Source: Poa pratensis
Lineage: Eukaryota > Streptophyta > Magnoliopsida > Poales > Poaceae
DNA length: 64,000 bases
Direction: 5' to 3'
Assembly (NCBI GenBank): GCA_947311845.1
Contig: CAMZMU010000080.1
Coordinates: 47,657,828 to 47,721,827, forward strand
The notes under the pieces were generated by a model that was not told where the DNA came from, did not search any database, and worked only from the letters and a program-made list of their open reading frames with translations. Within the stretch, counting starts at the first letter, position 1. Each line of letters starts with the position of its first letter. Position numbers and translations under genes: made by a program. This document shows positions 1-10,617 of the stretch, in pieces.

Positions 1-290
1 GGTTCAGAATTTTGAGAGTTTAGACATTGAGTTGTGTCTCGTGGTGAAGCATCCCTCTGGGGACGGCGCCGCCGTGTATCCAGATTAAATAAAGTTGCGT
101 GAAGGTTCTTGTGTGCATCAAGAATTATCAGGCTGAGGTTTGAGGCGTGTTGATTATCATCACGTTGCTTGCTGGATTTCGTTCCTTTTCTTCAGGTTAC
201 GTTCGTCGCGTGATTGGAAGATTTGTTGTTTGTTGATTCGCCGTGAAAGATTGGGCAAAATCCTACGGATCATCTAGTTGATCCTTATCA
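1..290 (+). mobile_element. 5' LTR (right part) of non-autonomous element E1
   Basis: This segment repeats at 2743-3032 with four differences by eye, all transitions. It ends in ...CCTTATCA immediately before a tRNA-type primer site, so it is the downstream part of the 5' LTR; the rest lies left of the window. About 1.4% divergence over 290 bp suggests a fairly recent insertion. Confidence 0.9.
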
Positions 291-292
291 TG

Positions 293-310
293 TGGTATCA
301 GATTCATGGG
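293..310 (+). other. E1 primer binding site
   Basis: TGGTATCAGA lies 2 nt after the LTR end. It matches the 3' end of plant initiator tRNA-Met, the usual primer of many plant LTR elements. It fixes the LTR/internal boundary and the plus orientation. Confidence 0.8.
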
Positions 311-882
311 TTGCTCACTGCGAGATTTTGCTGATCGATCTGCTATTTGGGTAGCCAAGACGCCGGTGTTCATCTAGTAGATCGCTGCGAGTTGTGATTT
401 CTTTGGTATCGTACTTCGAGGAATCGAGGAGTTGCTGGCGGCGTCGGGTCATCCGAGGCGTTTCAGCGTTTTTCTGTTTCTCATACAGATCGGTTTGCCA
501 CGCATCGCTCGGAAGGAAAGAGGCGATCAGATCGATCGAGTTTGGCTGCGCGTGGAGTCAAAGGAAAGAAAGAAAAAAATCACGTAGAGATCGGCTCTGA
601 TTTGTTGGTATAGTCAGATTGCTGTTACGGAGTACGAGCTAGTTACTCCTTGGTCTTCACGTTAGAAAGGAAAGGAAAATCAGTTTGGTGGCCACTCAAG
701 GGAAGGAATCGGTGCATTAATTGCTAGGTGAGATTTTTCTTGTGGTTACCAATCAGTTCCGGGGTGTTTGCAGATTGACAGATTGCTATAACTGCAATAT
801 TTTGCGTAACGGACTACTGCTGTTACTCCTGTCTGTCGAGTATTTGTTTCAGTTCAGTTCTCATGACGCTGCTTAGCCGAGG
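311..882 (+). other. E1 untranslated leader
   Basis: About 570 bp between the primer site and the long ORF. Only short unsupported ORFs occur here. This is the position of a retroelement leader or packaging region; no other feature is seen. Confidence 0.5.
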
Positions 883-2592
883 ATGTATAGCTATCTTGAC
901 GGCTACAAGCCTGCTTACGAGATGTCAATAACATCACACTGTTTTCTCACCTTTGAGCCAAAGAAGGATGATGTTCATGCCACGAGTTCACCACGACGAG
1001 TCTGGCGGATTAACGAGAGTGATTTGCGTGCTGCGACTCCACCGGAACGAGGGTTTATGCCGAGACGACGTAGTTCTGCTACGGCTACCTCTGATTGTGT
1101 TGAGAAAATCAGTTCGCCATGGCCTATCCTGGGAGATGAGTCTAGGCGCGCTGAGAGGACAGAGTTGCCTGAGATTCGGAAGAACATTGAGAATCTTCAG
1201 GAGAATTTAAAGCATCAGGCGACAAACTTTCCCAAGACAATTTTTGGAGATAAGCCGACTGTTCCGATGGTTGATGTTAACAAGGCAGCACCAATTATGG
1301 CTCTTTCCGAGGAGAAGAAAGCTGGCGTTGACAAGGATGTGGTGGATGAGGATGTACCATTGAGTGGGCTAAACAAGCAACTCAAGAGAGTACGTGACAA
1401 TACTTGCATGACTGTTGACAAGGGACAGCGTTGGAATTTATTTCAAACACAATGCTTGATCAAGAGCAAGGCGTGCAAGTTGATGATTGATGGTGGTAGT
1501 TGTACTAATGGCATAAGCAAGGTAATGGTGGCTGCGTTGGGGTTGTCCACATGGCGTATTCCTGAACCTAAGCATCTCGAGTGGTTAAATAGCTGTGGTA
1601 TGCTGAAGGTTACACATAGAGTGCGGGTGCCATTTATAGTTGATGAGTATGCTGATGAGGTGGAGTGCGATGTCTTGCCATTGGAGGTGTGTAGACTGTT
1701 ACTTGGGCGTCCATGGCAGTATGATCGCAATGCTATACATGCTGGGAGAGCAAATACATATTCATTTTTGCATGAGGGCAAAGAAAGGACATTGAAGCCG
1801 ATGACAGATGAGAAGATCAAGTCTGATGTGGTATTAATTGTGCGCAAGGAAAAAGTGCACAAGATGACGCCGCAGCCGAGGACAGTCAAGCTTCAACAAG
1901 AGGTGCAAGATGCAAAGAGCATCACGACATATGTTGATTCAGCTGTGCAGGTAGATGACACGCCTGTTGTGCCTATTAGTGGCCAGCCGGTTGAAGTCCA
2001 GCCTCTTAGTGGTGACAAGAAGGTTGATACAACATGTTCTACGCGTTCAGCTTGTGTCGACAAGGGCATTCAGACCGAAGATGTTTGTGCTGATCGTGGT
2101 TCGCTGCATGTGGAGGCGCGGGTACTAGTCCACAAATTTGTGGGAGCAGCTGTGAGGAAAGTTGAAACAGTAGTGCGTGTGCACAAGGGCAAGGATGGAC
2201 GTGTTCGCCAGTTGTGTGGCCCAGGTATTGCACCTATACAGGGTCGTGCTCAGAAGATACATGTCAACATCAACAAGGCTCCAACAAGCATTACGAAGAA
2301 GAAGGAAGTGGTGCCCCAATCCATCCGTATATGGAGAAGAAAGGAGGTGCCAAGTACCATGTCAAGTTCTGCTAGCCGCGAGGGAGGAGGTGGTGTGGTA
2401 GGCCAGCGAGACTTGAAGATGGCGAAAGATCGTGGCGATGTTGCAGATTTGACGCCACCCGCTAGAGAAGACCTTCCGGCGTTGAGGTCAACGCCTTTCC
2501 AAGGGGGGGAGGATGATGAGGACATCCCAGTACATTCAGCTGAACCTATCAAGGAGGGAGTGCAGCCCAACTTCAGGACTCCACCAAGTTAG
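883..2592 (+). CDS. E1 protein with retropepsin-like domain, no RT or integrase
   Basis: An uninterrupted 569-codon ORF fills the internal region of a complete small LTR element. Residues 180-310 look like a plant Ty3/gypsy aspartic protease. The catalytic-site segment is LMIDGGSC (DGGS replaces DTG/DSG, as is common in plant gypsy proteases), and the distal flap/core segment is [11 protein letters not shown]. No gag zinc knuckle, YxDD reverse transcriptase, RNase H or integrase motif occurs anywhere between the LTRs. The N-terminal 170 residues are charged and lysine-rich; the C-terminal half is low complexity. The frame runs through the polypurine tract and 79 nt into the 3' LTR. The start is the first ATG of the frame after the leader. 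E1 must depend on a relative for polymerase and integrase. Whether the protein is made is unknown, but staying open over 1.7 kb is notable. Confidence 0.75.
   Translation: MYSYLDGYKPAYEMSITSHCFLTFEPKKDDVHATSSPRRVWRINESDLRAATPPERGFMPRRRSSATATSDCVEKISSPWPILGDESRRAERTELPEIRKNIENLQENLKHQATNFPKTIFGDKPTVPMVDVNKAAPIMALSEEKKAGVDKDVVDEDVPLSGLNKQLKRVRDNTCMTVDKGQRWNLFQTQCLIKSKACKLMIDGGSCTNGISKVMVAALGLSTWRIPEPKHLEWLNSCGMLKVTHRVRVPFIVDEYADEVECDVLPLEVCRLLLGRPWQYDRNAIHAGRANTYSFLHEGKERTLKPMTDEKIKSDVVLIVRKEKVHKMTPQPRTVKLQQEVQDAKSITTYVDSAVQVDDTPVVPISGQPVEVQPLSGDKKVDTTCSTRSACVDKGIQTEDVCADRGSLHVEARVLVHKFVGAAVRKVETVVRVHKGKDGRVRQLCGPGIAPIQGRAQKIHVNINKAPTSITKKKEVVPQSIRIWRRKEVPSTMSSSASREGGGGVVGQRDLKMAKDRGDVADLTPPAREDLPALRSTPFQGGEDDEDIPVHSAEPIKEGVQPNFRTPPS
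2500..2513 (+). other. E1 polypurine tract
   Basis: An A/G-only run containing seven consecutive G lies directly before the TGATGAGG start of the 3' LTR. It is the expected plus-strand primer and lies inside the E1 ORF. Confidence 0.75.
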
Positions 2593-3032
2593 ATAGGTTA
2601 CCAATTCTATTTGTGTTTAGTTATTTTAGCTCGGTCGTGTTATGGGCCACTTAGTTTTATTTTGTGTGTTTCGGTTTGGACCTGTCCAACCGACTAATTT
2701 TCTAGCTGCCTATATAAGGAGGCTGGCGGCTAGGTTTTAAGGGGTTCAGAATTTTGAGAGTTTAGACATTGAGTTGTGTCTCGTGGTGAAGCATCCCTCT
2801 GGGGACGGCGCCGCCGTGTATCCAGATTAAATAAAGTTGCGTGAAGGTTCTTGTGTGCATCAGGAATTATCAGGCTGAGGTTTGAGGCGTGTTGATTATC
2901 ATCACGTTGCTTGCTGGATTTCGTTCCTCTTCTTCAGGTTACGTTCGTCACGTGATTGGAAGATTTGTTGTTTGTTGATTCGCCGTGAAAGATTGGGCAA
3001 AATCCTATGGATCATCTAGTTGATCCTTATCA
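2514..3032 (+). mobile_element. E1 3' LTR (519 bp)
   Basis: Begins TGATGAGGAC and ends CCTTATCA; its last 290 bp match the window start. A TATATAAGG box lies near 2711. The base after the end opens a candidate 5-bp target duplication ATTTT (3033-3037); its partner is outside the window. The element sits in the reverse transcriptase of element A. Confidence 0.9.
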
Positions 3033-3640
3033 ATTTTTGCATACACCTTTGATAAGTAGCACCGGCATTTCTCAAACCGAATGTCATGACACGATAGCAA
3101 TAAGCCCCATACGGGGTGATAAATGCATTTTTCATTTGATCATCCGGATTTAACGGTATCTGGTGAAAACCAGAGTAAGCATCTACAAAGGATAACAGCT
3201 CACACCCGGGTGTGGAATCGATCACTTGATCTATCCGAGGCAGCGGGAATGGATCCTTAGGACATGCTTTGTTCAGGTTCGTGTAATCAATACACATACG
3301 CCACACTTTGGCTACATTTGGGTCATCCTTTTTCTTCTCTACCAGGACCGGGTTAGACAACCAGTCCGGGTGCAGTACCTCCATGATGAATCCGGCTGCC
3401 AGTAGACGGGTCAGCTCATCTTGTATCACTTGCCTTCTCTCGTCCGAAAGTCGCCGCATCGGCTGCTTCACGGGCTTCATCTCGGGCCTCACAAATAATG
3501 AGTGCTCAGCCAACTCCCTCGGAACACCTTCCAGGTCATGATTCGACCATGCAAAGATGTCCCGGTTCTCACGGAGGAATTTGATGAGCTCGCCCTCCTA
3601 TTTCTCCGTTAACCCGCTCCCTATGATAACCTTGCGCTCG
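3033..3640 (-). pseudogene. Element A reverse transcriptase, N-terminal part
   Basis: The minus-strand frame encodes fingers and palm of a gypsy reverse transcriptase: RRLSDERRQ, LSNPVLVEKK, the substrate-contacting NKACPKDPFPLPRID segment and FVDAYSGFHQI, which carries the first catalytic aspartate region. Coding stops at the E1 insertion, before the YxDD box. In-frame stops lie just upstream on the coding strand, near 3598 and 3698. Reverse transcriptase would copy element RNA into DNA in virus-like particles; this copy cannot. Confidence 0.85.
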
Positions 3641-3699
3641 GGGTGTTCCGGGTCAACAGTGATCTTCTTGGTCTCCTTGGGCGCCTCGAATGCCGCATT

Positions 3700-4330
3700 T
3701 TACTCCATGTGGGCCATTCCGAGCATGCCGAGCTGCGCAGCTTGAGCCATGGCCACCACTTGCTTCATCTTTTTCTTCTCAGCAGCTATGATCAGAGACT
3801 CGGCCAAGTTAGAGCCAGCTGAGGCACACTCGATGGAGCTCTTGTAGTTACCCGCAATGGTAATGATACCATTCGGTCCTGGCAGCTTCATCTTTAGGTA
3901 AGCCATGTGGGTGGATATCATGAACTTGGCCAGAGTTGGCCTGCCGAGTAAAGCATGGTATGGACTTTCGAGGTCTACTATCTCGAACAGGCAGTCTCGG
4001 TCCTGGAGTTCTCCTTGGTGCCGAGACATACATCAATCCACATCTTGCCCATAGGTGCACATGAGACACCAGGCACTATACCATGAAAAGTTGTGTCGGT
4101 TGGTAACAACATGTTGGCAGTAATACCCAACTTCACCATTGCATCTCGGTACATGATGTTGATACTGCTGCCATTGTCAATCAGAACCTTGCTGAATCTG
4201 ACATTCTGGTTGGGCCCAATGAATGTTGGGTCCACCACCAGATCATAGCCTCCTGGGGTTGGCATGATTCGGGGGTGATCTTTTATCCCCCAGGTAATTT
4301 CCTGATCCGACCAGTGCATATATTTTGGCA
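3700..4330 (-). pseudogene. Element A aspartic protease
   Basis: The catalytic-site segment VLIDNGSSINIMYRD is followed by a distal YHALLGRPTLAKFM segment, an arrangement typical of the protease that matures Gag-Pol in Tat-type elements. The two halves lie in different minus frames, so there is a frameshift near 4010. A stop at 3698 separates protease from reverse transcriptase. Confidence 0.75.
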
Positions 4331-6695
4331 CAGCCGGCATAACAGCATTGACCTCCATCTGGCGCCGCGCCCGACTCTTTTTGTCAGTTTCCTCGGTCAC
4401 GAACACCACATAACTATGATGAGCTTCATGATACTCATTCTGGCGGTTAGGACCGGCATTGCCATAGTTGCCTCCGTGGTTCACCTGATTCACATCATTC
4501 GGTGCTCTCCTGTTATCATTCGGCCTCTGTTGCTGCTGTTGATTCGGCCGGTTCACCGGAGTGTTGTTTGCCCCGGTCAGCGCAACACGCTGCTGAGGTT
4601 TCGGCAGTGGCGGCCTCGGAGGACCACCCCTCTGGTTTCCTCCGGATCCAGCTCCTTCCCTTAAGGTCCTATGGTACCAACTGCATTGCCGAGTCGAGTG
4701 ATGTGCCGGTCCACGCTTATCATTGGTGTGGTATCTGCATGGTCCATCCAGCATTGCCTCATAAGTGGCAGGGAGTTGTGTATCTTGGTTCCAAGGTTTC
4801 TTTCCATCTTGGTTCTGGCCCCAAGATGGGCCATTGTTCTTCGGCCTCTGGCTGCAACCAGCACTCGGTTGCTCTTGATCTACCACTGCAACCATGTTTG
4901 CCCCGTACCGAAGATCCGGCTGATCTTCCCTTCTCTTGTGTCCAAAGTTCTGGCTATCATTAGGCCCGAACTGTCCGGGTCTGCTGTTACCCGTGTTTCG
5001 TCGACTCGGCTCAGCCGCATTGAGCAGAGGCTGCATTGGATCTCCAAGTGCATAACTGTCTGCAATCCTAATTGTCTCGGCCAAAGTGGCTGGCATCTCC
5101 CTTTGTAACCTTTGCCACAGCATGGAGCCATGTCGGCATCCACATTTACTGCCGAAAGATAATCCGATAGCCAGTCCTCTGGCTTGGAGTTACCATCATA
5201 GGTCTTCGAACCTCGGGGCAACTGGAAGTGCGGCACTGACGGCTCCCCCATGATTCGGGGCCCGAAGCATTTAGGTCCAGGTGGGCCCTGCTCTTTCAGT
5301 ATCTCAGACCAATGGAGCCTGTCCAACTTGATGCGTGCATCACCCGGCGCCAACATGCGCGGTCCTAACCTGTCTCCCAGTGCATTGTCATATCTCTGAT
5401 ATCCGGCTCTCTCCAGAGCCGAATTGCCATCATCATACCTGTTGTTCCTCTGGTCAACACCTTGCGGTTCCTGAACATGCGCAACATTCGGGTGTTGCTG
5501 ACCATGATTTTGAGTCGGATACCGAGGTGGTTGACCTCAGCCAGCTGGATTGGGATTCCCCTGACCCGGATTTCCCTGCGCCGGGTTACTCCTAGCCCGT
5601 CCTGCACCGTTCTGCCCGGCCATCTGCTTTTCAGCATAGTCCGGGTTGTAGGTCTGGATCTGCTTGTTCTTTCCCGAGTTTACGCTCGGGTTACGATCTC
5701 TACTCGGATGCGGCGAGGAAGCTTGTCCTTTGGACCTCTGACTGCCGGTCTTAGCCGAGTGTACAATCTGGAAACCCCCAGCCACGGTGTTGCCCTTCAA
5801 ATATGCCTCATTCTGTCGGTTGGCTATTGCCACCAACTCATTCACTCTTGCTTGTTGCTTCTGGTAAGCTTCGCCGGTTAAACCGGCTAGCTCAGCTCTT
5901 GCTGCCTCTGCAGCTCTAAGGGTCTTGGCAGGAGAGCTATAATTCGGCTTTGCTGCTGTTACCCGAGTCGTACTTGACCCGGATCTACCATCTCTAGCCA
6001 TCTCTACATTGAGGCCTTTGCCTCTCTTATGCACATCAGCCATGCGAGCAGCATCAAGGCCATGAGCCTTGTTATACTCACGCATTGATCTATCAAACTC
6101 CTCTCTAGTCTTGGCCATTTCCAAGGCCTCAGCATGCAGGTCCTTGCGCTGCTGCTCTAACTCTTCCTCGGTCAGGGCTACACCCGTACCAGGTACTATG
6201 GGAGCGGCAAGTCTTTCGATCACCTTATCCAGAGGAAGAGGCCTGATCGCGGACGTGCCGCCCTGCTCCCGGGTCACCCTCTCCAGGGGTGGCCTGGCCG
6301 TCCTAACCGTCTTCTCCGGAGTCTCGGCATCATCCTCCAGACCAGCTTCAGCCGCAGTTCTGGTCATCATGACCTCCGCGCAGCTCTCGGGGCGAGTGAT
6401 GCGCCGATCGGGAGCCGCACAAAGAGCAGGAGGATCTTCTGCCTCCAGCACCCGCGCGGGGTACTTGCGGACGAGCTCGGTGGCGACGTAGGTGTGGAGG
6501 GAGCCGAAGGCGATGAGGCAGCCGTTAGCCGGGAGAGGCTTGCCGCCGAAGCAACCGGCGTTGTCGCTGACGAAGTGCATGTCGCCTAGCTTGCACACCA
6601 ACCCGCTGAGCACACGCTCGCCGGAGGTGGTGATGGAACCTGTCCGGATGAAGACTCCAGCCAGCGCCGCTGTTGGCCCCACGGTGGGCGCCAAC
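4330..6695 (-). pseudogene. Element A gag region
   Basis: The minus-strand frame opens inside the LTR and reads through the primer site, then continues as an Ala/Glu/Arg-rich region with predicted coiled-coil character (residues about 200-330). A stop at 5537-5539 precedes the retrotransposon gag core (KTYDGNSKPEDWLSDYL, about 5155-5215). A frameshift near 5115 leads into a Gln/Asn/Arg-rich nucleocapsid region. No classical CCHC knuckle was recognised. Gag would form the particle shell; this copy is broken. Confidence 0.7.
6675..6693 (-). other. Element A primer binding site
   Basis: Minus-strand TGGCGCCCACCGTGGGGCC lies 2 nt from the LTR edge. TGGCGCC starts are standard for Athila/Tat-type primer sites; the exact tRNA is not assigned. 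Confidence 0.7.
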
Positions 6696-7629
6696 TGTCG
6701 TGGTGGTGTCATGGCAGATGCCATAGGTATGGCTAAGTGTGGGGCCGAAAGGACGCTGGAGGTATCCGGGGAGGGCTTGCACGCTGAGAAGCGCGCACGG
6801 ACGAACATCGAACCAAGAACACACAAGCACACACACGATTTACCCAGGTTCGGGGCCCTCGTGAGGAGGTAACACCCCTACTCCTGCCTCTCTCGATGTA
6901 TATGGGTGAAGCACAAGTACAAGATCTGCTCCTTGAGCTGTATTGCTAGACTATGAACAGTGGTACGAGGTAGAAGATGAAGCTAAACACAAAGGGGGCA
7001 AATGAGCTCTTTCTTCTTCCGTCCCTCACGCAGGAGGAGATATAGGGGTACTTATATATAGCAGTCCTGGTGACAACGGCTCTGTCCTCCACGGTGGCTT
7101 CACGTGCTCCTGCAGAGATCTCCGGGATTCCTGGAGGAGACCCGCGCCTCCGGAATCCCCGGGTCGTCTCTGCCATGACAGGACCCTTTCTGTCTTGTCC
7201 CAGCTTATCTGGGCTGTCCCATCCCGGGATGTCGGTCTGTCAGGCTCCGGGTTCTCCGGCCAGGCGTGCTCCTCTGCCAGGCGAAAAGACAAAAGCCCTT
7301 GACTTCCTATCCGAGGTAAGATTTCTTCTCTTCCCTAACCCGGCATGGATATGCCTGGTTTCCTTCCTTGACCCGGCAAGTCTGTGCCGGATCATCTTCG
7401 TCCCTTTCCTGCACATGAGAATAAACAAGAGCAGACCGACGGTGATATGTCGGTTAAGGTGACTCAGCTAACATGACCCGGCCTAAGTGACCCGGTTGTC
7501 ATAAGCCGGTTTGTATTACACCATGTCTCGGTCCCTCCGGGGCTTGGTTGATCCGGTTTGACCTTGACCCGGTCCACTCTTTAGAGCTCTTTACCACAAC
7601 TTACCCTACCCGGGGGTAGCCCCCCGACA
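6696..7629 (-). mobile_element. Element A 5' LTR (934 bp)
   Basis: Plus-strand limits TGTCG...CGACA form the terminal inverted repeat. A minus-strand TATATATAAG box lies at 7051-7060. The outer flank GGGAT (7630-7634) is the candidate target duplication; its partner is outside the window. Confidence 0.85.
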
Positions 7630-7662
7630 GGGATACTAATTAAACAATGCATAAGATGCTAG

Positions 7663-7809
7663 TTAAACCCCGGATACCAGCTCGATCGCGCGGTGCCCAA
7701 TTCTAGGACGTGTCCCGAAGAATTTCATCTTCTTCGTCGCCTGCACCACCTCCTTCCGGCCATCAACGACCGGCTTCTTGACGTGCCTGTTGTAGGGGAT
7801 GGTGTCTTG
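7663..7809 (-). CDS. Unassigned coding exon candidate
   Basis: A minus-strand frame starting ATGCAAGAC encodes 48 residues rich in Lys/Arg (containing HVKKPVVDGRKEVVQATKK) and ends at TAA. The segment is much more GC-rich than its AT-rich surroundings and the frame extends upstream to about 7845. That fits the last exon of a host gene, but I do not recognise the family and see no clear splice acceptor. It could be chance. Confidence 0.25.
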   Translation of the reverse strand, partial: QDTIPYNRHVKKPVVDGRKEVVQATKKMKFFGTRPRIGHRAIELVSGV

Positions 7810-8671
7810 CATGCCGGGTGGTGGAGGAAAATAAGAGGCACACACAAGGTGCTTTGTTTCCAGTCAAACACGGTGACATGGACGATCGGCTATTGTTAAT
7901 GACAATGTGACGTAGCATTTCAATGACATGCAACTACGCAAAAGCACATTATATACAAGTGCACCCGAAAGGCAATCTATCAATCAGTGTAGAGAAACAT
8001 GTGACCAGTGCAGAGAAACAAAAGTGATCAGTGCACAGCAACAGCAATTGATCGATGCAACTGGTACGTGCAAGGGACAATGCAACTTAGACATCAATGT
8101 CAATGCAACCAAGAGATAAACTGATAAGTGCACTTGAAGTTCTCAGGAGCCGTGACTAAGGAAGCTTGCATTCACATTGATCACCGAAACAAAACATCAC
8201 TGCTGAATCTAAAAGATATACATCAGATCGACTTTCCAACTTGCACGGAAGCAAGGCATCGACGAAATTCATAACAAGCCAACGCACAAACGGATCTACA
8301 GGTGCCTAAAAAACCCTAACAAAACGATGACAAACAATTCGGAAAACGGGACACAACTGGAGAATTAGTTGCCTCCGTCATCCCGTGGTGCACCGCCTAG
8401 ACCTTGCGGTGAAGGCAGCGACGGCGGACGTGATGATCAGACGTTCCGGTGGATATGGCATTGAGCTCGAGAGAAGATGCTGGACGCCACCGAGGCACTG
8501 ATGCTTCTCCACACAAGAGGCCGTGTGTATGTGGCGACCATCGCGTGCAGGATAATAATCAGGTGGGCCTAATAAAAAAATGCGACCTGACAATCCAATC
8601 CTTTTAATATACAATACTCCACTACAGGAAGCTGAGAAATAACAATACCGATTAATGTGCAACATTAAACT

Positions 8672-8692
8672 GGGACGGAGGGAGTACATACT
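8672..8692. repeat. Stowaway-type MITE end (fragment)
   Basis: AAACTGGGACGGAGGGAGTA is the mirror of the standard Stowaway terminus and is followed by a TA. A matching left terminus is not convincing; TACTCCACTACAGG near 8617 is the only candidate. Confidence 0.5.
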
Positions 8693-9591
8693 AACGCGAG
8701 GAGGGAATAACATCGATTACATAAATGTTATACAGCTCGTTAAAAAACAACATAAAGGTTGTAGAGTAAATTTCACTCGATTACAGAGAACAAAGTGTAT
8801 AGCTTAATTTTCCTCAATCATTGGTATGCGGGTCATTAACCACCCCCTAACCAAAAGAATTGAGTCAGCAATAGAAGTTCTATTCATAATAGAGCAATGT
8901 CATGTTTACACACTTCTATCACAGCGTGACCAGCTGATCAACAATTGGGTAGTTTCCTTCAATCATGCAAAGCAAGGGTTCAACCATTGTGTTGCCAAAA
9001 GGGTATTATCAAGAACTGCCAATCTCCAGGAGAACGAGTGCATCAGTCTCGAGTCAGCTCAACTTCTCGTATTTGCAATGTATGTAGACATATCATTAGG
9101 GTAATGTCATCTCTATGCAGCAATCAAAAAATTACAAAAGTAAGTTCATTTACATAATAAAAAACTGTAGACATGTTGAACTAATATCATACCAGATGTG
9201 TGAAAAGCATCCAAAAGCCTCCCTCTGAATCGGCTAGACGAAGTGTACTGTCTTAAGCCCATTGGTACTGGTTTCTGCTGCAGACACGTTTTCTGCCCGT
9301 ACTTGCAGAACACTTGTCCAAGATGTCATGCACCCCTGTTGGCAGGGTACTTTTGTGCAGTGTCACCGAAATAAGGACTTGTTTTCAAATTAGTTCTGAT
9401 TTAGCAACGAAAGTTACAGAAACTGACAGGATAGCAAATAAGATAGAAAAGTTGCTGAAACTGACAACATGACCAGCTTGTCAACTATTCATGTTCTCTA
9501 TTTTGCATCCCTCTGTTTTGAACATATGCAACCTTGTCAAATTCCTGAGATTTTCCTATTCCCGTGTTTTGTAATCATGTGATCCATGATA

Positions 9592-9596
9592 GGAAT
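9592..9596 (+). repeat. Target site duplication GGAAT (left)
   Basis: GGAAT precedes the LTR here and follows it at 10618-10622; GGAAT also follows the second LTR at 31763-31767. All three copies stem from one integration event. Confidence 0.9.
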
Positions 9597-10617
9597 TGAT
9601 GTAGTGCAACCTAGGCACACAACACCAACATCACCAAATGGCCCAATGACAAGATCAAAAGTCAAGGTTCTCCATGATAAGGTGACCTCACTCCTATCTA
9701 TGTGTGATCTCGACACTCCTTTGAATGGTTTGCTACATCATTCGGATACTTTGTGCATACTCAGGAACCACCTTGATGACGACCCACAATGGAGTGGAGG
9801 AGATGAGCAAGAGAAGGTCCAAGATGATGGAGAAGATGACCAAGAGAAGACCCAAGAAAATGGCCAAGAAGAAGAAGAAGAGCGGGGAAAAGAAGCTGGA
9901 AATCCTGAAGAAGTGCCGGCCGGTACTACCGGACCCTCGCGGCCGGTACTACCGCCAAGACGCCAGACGCTACTGGATCCGATGCCACCCTAAGCGGTAC
10001 TACCGGAATTAATTCCGGTACTACCGACCCGTCCGGTACTACCGGCCAACCCTGGCCGGTACTACCGGACCTGCGCGAGCCTGTGTGCTGAGATGGCCCT
10101 TGAGCCATGTAATCCTAGCCACTCATCTATATTTCGCATCTAGACTATAAATAGCTGCCTTCTCCCCTAGGGTTAGGGTTAGACTATGATTTGGGATTAG
10201 AGTAGAGCCTTGCTCCTTCTTCTCAAAGTGTCTCTTTCCTCCAATGGAGATGAATCAAGGCCTCCCCTTGTGGAGATGAACCAAGGCCTCCCCTTGTGGA
10301 GAAGATCCCTTCATGGATACCAAGGCTTACTCTTGTAGTTGCGATTACTTGCTAATCTTCCCTCTTGTAGTGGCTAGATTGGATTGGTTGGATTGACCAA
10401 TTGGACAAACAATCCTAAGAGTAAGGTGTGCTTGGGAGAGGAGAATTGGGGGCTGCCCTAGGGGATTTGTTACCAATTGAATCTTGCTGAGTTGCTACTT
10501 GCTAGTTATCCTTGATTTGGTATTTTCCCCTCTTTGTGTTCTTGTGTTCATCCCTTGTTCTTCATGTTCATCGTTCCCTCCGCACAAATCCGTGAAAATC
10601 GGGACCAACCTACTTCA
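9597..10617 (+). mobile_element. Solo LTR of element B family (1021 bp)
   Basis: TGATGTAG...CTACTTCA boundaries, flanked by GGAAT on both sides and with no internal sequence, so a solo LTR. It has a CTATAAATAG box near 10145 and about six GGTACTACCG motifs at 9917-10070. It matches the LTR at 30743-31762 with about 2.4% difference over the first 340 bp by hand count. Confidence 0.92.

Larger units (their letters stand above)
3033..7629 (-). mobile_element. Element A: Tat-like Ty3/gypsy element, 5' half
   Basis: Read on the minus strand: LTR (7629-6696), primer site, gag, protease, start of reverse transcriptase, then E1. The Tat-like assignment rests on RT wording such as NKACPKDPFPLPRIDQ and on protease-side LLGRPTLAKFM. 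Several stops and frameshifts show decay. The remainder lies left of the window. Confidence 0.85.
7630..9539. other. Low-copy flank between elements A and B
   Basis: About 1.9 kb without a recognisable transposon body. It contains the exon candidate at 7663-7809, a short run of three degenerate ~22-bp repeats (7978-8040, CAGTGyAGAGAAACA-like) and one Stowaway-like end at 8672-8692. Nothing else is identifiable; from 8700 to 9539 I see no feature. Confidence 0.5.

Noticed and set aside
10165..10185. Telomere-like TAGGGTTAGGGTTAG in the LTR of element B
   Set aside because: Only two TTAGGG units and not the plant TTTAGGG repeat; chance.
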